Translations under genes and position numbers: made by a program | Notes under the pieces: model-generated | Told to the model about the DNA's origin: nothing | What the model saw: the letters and a program-made list of their open reading frames with translations, nothing else | Databases searched by the model: none | NCBI GenBank assembly: GCA_025929455.1 | Contig: JAICMB010000245.1 | Coordinates: 1 to 5,751, forward strand | Direction of reading: 5' to 3' | Length of the DNA stretch: 5,751 nt | From: Bryobacteraceae bacterium | Lineage (GTDB): Bacteria > Acidobacteriota > Terriglobia > Bryobacterales > Bryobacteraceae | Shown: positions 4,870 through 5,751 of the stretch, one piece after another | Layout of the letters: each line of letters begins with the position of its first letter | How positions within the stretch are numbered: position 1 is the stretch's first letter

Positions 4870-5751
4870 ATGACGATTTCACGCCGGAATGTTTGCATGA
4901 GCGCGGCTGCTGCGCTGTTGACAACCGCGCGGAAGCCCGTCGCCGCCGCAAACAAAAGCGGCCTGCTGCGTTTTGATGGCGCGGCGCGACGCATTCTGGC
5001 CTCGATGACAATTGAAGAAAAAATCGGGCAGATGACGCAGGCCGACCAGCAGTACCTGATCACGCCCGTTGACGTCGACGCCTATCATCTTGGATCGGTG
5101 CTGAGCGGCGGCGATTCGGACCCGAAATCCGGCAACGACGTCATCTCGTGGACCGACATCTACGACCACTTGCAGGAGCGCGCGCTCAAAACGCGCCTGC
5201 GCATCCCGCTGCTCTATGGAGTCGATGCCGTGCACGGGCACAACAACGTGATCGGCGCGACGATGTTCCCCCACAACATCGGCCTCGGCTGCACTCGCAA
5301 TGCGGATCTGGTGTATCAGGCGGCGTTGATTACCTCCGAAGAGGTGCGCGCCACCGGTATTAACTGGGCCTTCGCGCCGTGTGTCGCCGTACCGCAGGAT
5401 ATCCGCTGGGGGCGCACCTACGAAGGATTCAGCGAAGATCCATTAATTGTGAAAACGCTTGGCGCAGCGGCGGTGCGCGGTCTCCAACGCGCCTCTCTCG
5501 ACGATCCGCTCGCGGTGCTCGCGAGCGCCAAGCACTTCGCCGGCGACGGGGGCACTGGCTTCGGAACCGGCATTCGCGGCCTGCTCGATCAAGGCGACAC
5601 TCGCGTCGATGAAGCCACGCTGCGCAGCGTGCACCTGCCCGGCTACGTGTCGGCGATCGCCGCCGGCGTTGCATCTATCATGCCGTCGTACAGCAGTTGG
5701 AACGGGCAGAAATGCTCGGGTGACGAGAAGCTGCTCACCGGCATTCTCAAG
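4870..5751 (+). CDS. Glycoside hydrolase family 3 beta-glucosidase-like enzyme, 5' part only (cut by window end)
   Basis: The frame stays open for 294 codons to the window edge. It encodes the N-terminal TIM-barrel part of a GH3 exo-hydrolase, which removes terminal beta-linked sugars from oligosaccharides. A Tat-like signal opens it ([19 protein letters not shown] at 5-6, then a hydrophobic stretch), pointing to export in folded form. Family blocks are [17 protein letters not shown] (43-59), [21 protein letters not shown] (114-134, with substrate-binding D119), [21 protein letters not shown] (165-185), FSEDP (187-191) and KHFAGDGGT (221-229, with binding residues K221 and H222). [10 protein letters not shown] (270-279) and LLTGILK lie at the edge. 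The nucleophile aspartate, expected in an SDW-type motif, lies beyond the window. The pattern is closest to barley ExoI-like glucan exohydrolases. The start at ATG 4870 keeps the Tat signal; an alternative ATG at 4897 would destroy it. No Shine-Dalgarno site is seen. CATAAT (4860-4865) just upstream resembles a -10 box. Confidence 0.93.
   Translation, partial: MTISRRNVCMSAAAALLTTARKPVAAANKSGLLRFDGAARRILASMTIEEKIGQMTQADQQYLITPVDVDAYHLGSVLSGGDSDPKSGNDVISWTDIYDHLQERALKTRLRIPLLYGVDAVHGHNNVIGATMFPHNIGLGCTRNADLVYQAALITSEEVRATGINWAFAPCVAVPQDIRWGRTYEGFSEDPLIVKTLGAAAVRGLQRASLDDPLAVLASAKHFAGDGGTGFGTGIRGLLDQGDTRVDEATLRSVHLPGYVSAIAAGVASIMPSYSSWNGQKCSGDEKLLTGILK

Overview
The window looks like chromosomal DNA from a GC-rich heterotrophic bacterium. 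The best guess is an acidobacterium of the Solibacter/Bryobacter type. This rests on gene content (Tat- and Sec-exported carbohydrate enzymes), on the form of the GH3 and xylose-isomerase-like proteins, and on two kinds of short palindromic intergenic repeat that I recall as common in such genomes. No 16S or marker comparison was possible, so the taxonomy is inference.

Layout: (1) 30-1418, minus strand: a complete replicative helicase gene, dnaB, with a TTG start and a good Shine-Dalgarno site. (2) 1419-1814: a 396-base intergenic stretch with no convincing gene. It holds two DnaA-box-like 9-mers, a perfect TTTCAAA-N5-TTTGAAA inverted repeat, an AT-rich patch, and an inverted pair of 25-base repeats (21/25 identical). 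One of these repeats supplies the stop codon of the next gene. (3) 1815-2681, minus strand: a Tat-signal sugar phosphate isomerase/epimerase of the TIM-barrel family. (4) 2726-4258, plus strand, divergent across only 44 bases: a Sec-exported SASA-domain (sialate O-acetylesterase type) esterase. (5) 4259-4449: a leader region with a compact double-hairpin repeat flanked by near-identical 11-base direct repeats. (6) 4450-4806, plus strand: a small secreted protein with a charged Arg/Asp/His region followed by Gly-Tyr tetrapeptide repeats; I do not recognise its function. (7) 4814-4858: a strong intrinsic terminator. (8) 4870 to the window edge, plus strand: the first 294 codons of a glycoside hydrolase family 3 enzyme with a Tat-like signal, cut by the window end before its nucleophile motif.

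The esterase, GH3 enzyme and isomerase fit one theme, extracytoplasmic breakdown of decorated plant or microbial polysaccharide: deacetylation, then removal of terminal sugars, then conversion of a sugar product. They are not a simple operon. The isomerase is divergent, and a terminator separates the small protein gene from the GH3 gene. dnaB is an unrelated housekeeping neighbour. I found no CRISPR array, tRNA, rRNA, transposase, phage gene or defence system. The main points of interest are the intergenic repeats, the possible DnaA sites upstream of dnaB, and the Gly-Tyr repeat protein.
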